Of a stretch of DNA of 7,434 nucleotides, positions 5,923 to 7,434 are shown piece by piece. The notes under the pieces were generated by a model, which made no database searches, was not told where the DNA came from, and saw nothing but the letters and a program-made list of their open reading frames with translations. Source of the stretch: Clostridia bacterium. GTDB lineage: Bacteria; Bacillota; Clostridia; Christensenellales; UBA1242. The translations under genes and the position numbers were made by a program. Location: positions 1 through 7,434 of the forward strand of contig JAFVTB010000142.1 in NCBI GenBank assembly GCA_017503445.1. Reading direction: 5' to 3'. How positions within the stretch are numbered: position 1 is the stretch's first letter; every line of letters begins with the position of its first letter.

Positions 5923-5924
5923 AG

Positions 5925-6010
5925 GGGGCAAAACCGCGCAAAGCGCGCGCTGCGCTTTGCAGGGCGCTTTCGCGCCCCACAAGGGCGTTCGCCCTTGGCG
6001 GTTTTGCCCC
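5925..6010. repeat. 86-nt perfect cloverleaf (four-way junction) element
   Basis: Starting two bases after the uppP stop, about 70% GC in an otherwise AT-leaning region. A 13-bp outer stem GGGGCAAAACCGC (5925-5937) pairs perfectly with 5998-6010. Inside are three perfect hairpins: 5938-5946 with 5952-5960 (9 bp, loop GCGCT), 5962-5967 with 5972-5977 (6 bp, loop TTTC) and 5980-5986 with 5991-5997 (7 bp, loop GTTC). Only A5961 and C5978-A5979 are unpaired at the junction. It has no tRNA features (no D-loop, TpsiC loop or CCA). There is no T tract, so it is not a standard terminator. It could be a dispersed REP/MITE-like repeat, an mRNA-stabilising 3' structure or a small structured RNA; only one copy is visible, so 'repeat' is an inference. 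Confidence 0.7.
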
Positions 6011-6067
6011 ACCCCAACCCACAGCCATAAACTTTGGCACAACGGGCCGAAAAGCCCCGCTTGTCAC
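6011..6067. other. GC-rich spacer between the cloverleaf and the nfeD promoter
   Basis: This stretch has a C/A-rich run (ACCCCAACCCACAGCC), then GGGC-CGAAAA-GCCC (6044-6057), a 4-bp hairpin that may be part of the same element. TTGTC (6061-6065) and GACAA (6070-6074) form a small inverted repeat that overlaps the next -35 box. No open reading frame with an SD is present. Confidence 0.4.
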
Positions 6068-6096
6068 TTGACAAATCACCTTGTTTGGAATATAAT
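6068..6096 (+). promoter_or_regulatory. Consensus sigma-A promoter for nfeD-SPFH
   Basis: Exact consensus TTGACA (6068-6073), 17-base spacer, exact TATAAT (6091-6096). The -10 ends 15 bases before the nfeD ATG, with GGAGG (6103-6107) in between, so the mRNA would begin at or only a few bases before the SD. This is the strongest promoter by sequence in the window. A 5-bp inverted repeat (6061-6065/6070-6074) overlaps the -35. Confidence 0.9.
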
Positions 6097-6111
6097 ACTT
6101 GCGGAGGATAA

Positions 6112-6537
6112 ATGGAACTTTATTTTGTTTGGACGATTATCATCGCCGCGGCACTTTTGGTTGAGTTCTTTACAATGCAAATGGTCAGCATTTGGTTCGC
6201 TGTTGGTGGAGTATTCGGGCTTGTGCTTTCACTCATCGGCGGCATCGGGCTTGAAGTGCAAATCATTGTTTCCGCCGTTGTTGCACTCATTTCAATCGTG
6301 TTCTTGCGCAAATTCGCCCTTAAATTTCTTCACAAATCCGCCGATAAAAACGATGCCGGCACACTTGTGGGCAAAACCGCTGAAGTGGTGGAAGAAATTT
6401 CACCTGAAAAAGCCGGCGCAGTGAAACTTAATGGCGTGCTTTGGACGGCCACCAGTGAAGAGACCCTTGGCATTGGTGCAAAAGTTAAAATCATTGATGT
6501 TCTCGGCAATAAATTAAAGGTTAAAGGAGAGTTATAA
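6112..6537 (+). CDS. nfeD: NfeD family membrane protein (short NfeD1b type)
   Basis: This 141-residue protein has helices at about 4-22, 23-42 and 47-66, then a cytoplasmic OB-fold of about 80-139 (GTLVGKTAEVVEEI, GAVKLNGVLWTATS, IGAKVKIIDVLGNKLKVKG). Order, size and motifs are those of short NfeD proteins such as E. coli YbbK, which lack the ClpP-like serine protease domain and pair with an SPFH protein encoded next to them. That partner follows after two bases. The ATG at 6112 has GGAGG four bases upstream and is served by an exact-consensus promoter. Its role is thought to be assembly or maintenance of membrane microdomains with the SPFH scaffold; the precise biochemical activity of the family is not settled. 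Confidence 0.92.
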   Translation: MELYFVWTIIIAAALLVEFFTMQMVSIWFAVGGVFGLVLSLIGGIGLEVQIIVSAVVALISIVFLRKFALKFLHKSADKNDAGTLVGKTAEVVEEISPEKAGAVKLNGVLWTATSEETLGIGAKVKIIDVLGNKLKVKGEL

Positions 6538-6539
6538 TT

Positions 6540-7434
6540 ATGCTTATCGCAATCATTGTTTTATTGGTTGTTGCCCTTGTTTTGTTTGGGCTTTCAATCC
6601 GCATTGTCAAGCAATCAACCGCCCGCGTGGTTGAACGCCTTGGCAAATATCATCGCACGCTTGACACAGGCGTTCATTTCATCTTGCCAATTTTTGACCG
6701 CACCCTTCCGGAAATCAGTTTGAAAGAAAAAGTGGCAGATTTCCCACCACAACCAATCATCACCAAAGACAACGTTACAATGTCAATTGACACCGTTGTA
6801 TATTTCCAAATCACAGACCCAAAACTTTATTCTTATGGCGTTGAAAAACCACTCAATGCAATTGAAAACCTCACCGCCACAACACTTCGCAACATCGTTG
6901 GCGAACTTGAACTTGATGAAACACTCACCAGTCGCGATACGGTGAACAGCAAAATGCGTTCAATCTTGGACGATGCCACCGATGCTTGGGGCATCAAAAT
7001 CAACCGCGTGGAACTGAAAAATATTGACCCGCCAAAAGCAATTCGCGAAGCCATGGAAAAACAAATGCGCGCAGAACGTGAACGCCGCGAACAAATCCTT
7101 TTGGCAGAAGGCGATAAAACCAGTGCAATCTTGCGCGCCGAAGGTGAAAAACAGGCGGCAATCTTGCGTGCAGAAGCCGAAAAAGCCACCCTTATTGCCG
7201 AAGCCGAAGGTGAAGCAGAAGCAATCCGCAAAATCATTGAGGCCGCCCCAACGCAAGAATATATAACCCTTAAATCTTTTGAGGCGCTTGCCAAGGTTGC
7301 CGATGGCAACAGCACAAAACTTATCTTGCCTGCCAACATTGCCGATGTTGCATCGCTTGCAACCACACCCACCGAAGCAGTTTGCACAGGCAAAGCCGAA
7401 CCCGCAAAGAAAGCCAAAAAATCAAAAGAAGAAT
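6540..7434 (+). CDS. qmcA: SPFH/Band 7 (stomatin/paraslipin, QmcA-like) protein, 3' end cut by window
   Basis: 298 codons are visible with no stop. An N-terminal membrane anchor (1-20) is followed by the SPFH domain (about 21-180) with VVERLGKYHRTLDTGVHFILP, ITKDNVTMSIDTVVYFQI, LRNIVGELELDETL, and WGIKINRVELKNIDPP. A long Ala/Glu helix of repeating 'ILRAEGEKQAA' units (about 180-232) should form a coiled coil for oligomerisation. The conserved LILPANIADVASLA (261-274) and a Lys-rich tail (KAEPAKKAKKSKEE) follow. QmcA-type proteins are about 300 residues, so only the stop codon or a few residues are probably missing. The SD AAAGGAG lies inside the end of nfeD, ten bases before the ATG; the two genes are two bases apart and form one operon. 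The protein forms a scaffold on the inner face of the membrane together with NfeD. Confidence 0.93.
   Translation, partial: MLIAIIVLLVVALVLFGLSIRIVKQSTARVVERLGKYHRTLDTGVHFILPIFDRTLPEISLKEKVADFPPQPIITKDNVTMSIDTVVYFQITDPKLYSYGVEKPLNAIENLTATTLRNIVGELELDETLTSRDTVNSKMRSILDDATDAWGIKINRVELKNIDPPKAIREAMEKQMRAERERREQILLAEGDKTSAILRAEGEKQAAILRAEAEKATLIAEAEGEAEAIRKIIEAAPTQEYITLKSFEALAKVADGNSTKLILPANIADVASLATTPTEAVCTGKAEPAKKAKKSKEE

Noticed and set aside
5925..6010. tRNA or tmRNA-like gene
   Set aside because: The size and cloverleaf shape fit, but the 13-bp outer stem, the all-paired arms, and the lack of D-loop, anticodon-loop and TpsiC consensus bases and of a CCA end rule it out.
5915..6424. 169-residue plus-strand open frame across the cloverleaf into nfeD
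   Set aside because: It begins inside the end of uppP, reads through the structured element and the consensus promoter, and overlaps nfeD in another frame.
6833..7417. 194-residue minus-strand open frame opposite the SPFH gene
   Set aside because: It is low-complexity Ser/Ala/Arg sequence mirroring the coiled-coil repeats on the other strand, with no SD.

Overview
The window looks like chromosomal DNA from a low-to-moderate-GC bacterium of the Bacillota (Firmicutes) type, probably uncultured. Signs are strong AAGGAGG-type Shine-Dalgarno (SD) sites, near-consensus sigma-A promoters with 17-18 nt spacers, short hairpin-plus-T-tract terminators, a YugP-type membrane zinc peptidase, and a truncated DUF6273-like surface protein at the left edge. 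Nearly every visible stop codon is TAA (one TAG, no TGA), and Trp is encoded by TGG, so the standard bacterial code fits. Taxonomy is an inference; there is no rRNA marker here.

Layout. Bases 2-88 (+) are the last codons of a DUF6273-like protein. Bases 89-251 are AT-rich and hold an SD sequence with no usable start codon. A symmetric terminator at 252-281 separates this strand from a long minus-strand block. Read in transcription order, that block contains: (i) 5057 to 3014, a three-gene unit of an NfeD-like OB-fold membrane protein, a divergent YugP paralogue and a canonical YugP-type peptidase, with an internal promoter before the last gene and a strong terminator after it; (ii) 2911-2507, a single-gene unit of unknown function with its own promoter and terminator; (iii) 2416 to 279, a small two-helix membrane protein, the replicative helicase DnaB and a DUF4279-like protein, ending at the shared terminator. 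On the plus strand follow uppP (5161-5922), a GC-rich structured element (5925-6010), and the pair nfeD (6112-6537) and an SPFH/QmcA-like gene (6540 to beyond the window).

From 3014 rightward the theme is the cell envelope: two HEXXH membrane peptidases, two NfeD-family OB-fold membrane proteins, an SPFH scaffold and the undecaprenyl-diphosphate recycling enzyme. The nfeD-SPFH pairing is a known conserved partnership. The neighbouring NfeD-like plus peptidase unit may be a parallel version in which the OB-fold protein serves metallopeptidases; that is inference.

The most unusual items are an 86-nt, roughly 70% GC perfect four-way-junction (cloverleaf) element two bases after the uppP stop; five promoters whose -10 box ends only 15-20 nt before the start codon, giving very short leaders; a possible divergent promoter pair built on one shared palindromic TTGCAA -35 box; and the lack of any SD in front of uppP. 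No mobile element, CRISPR array, tRNA or rRNA was seen.
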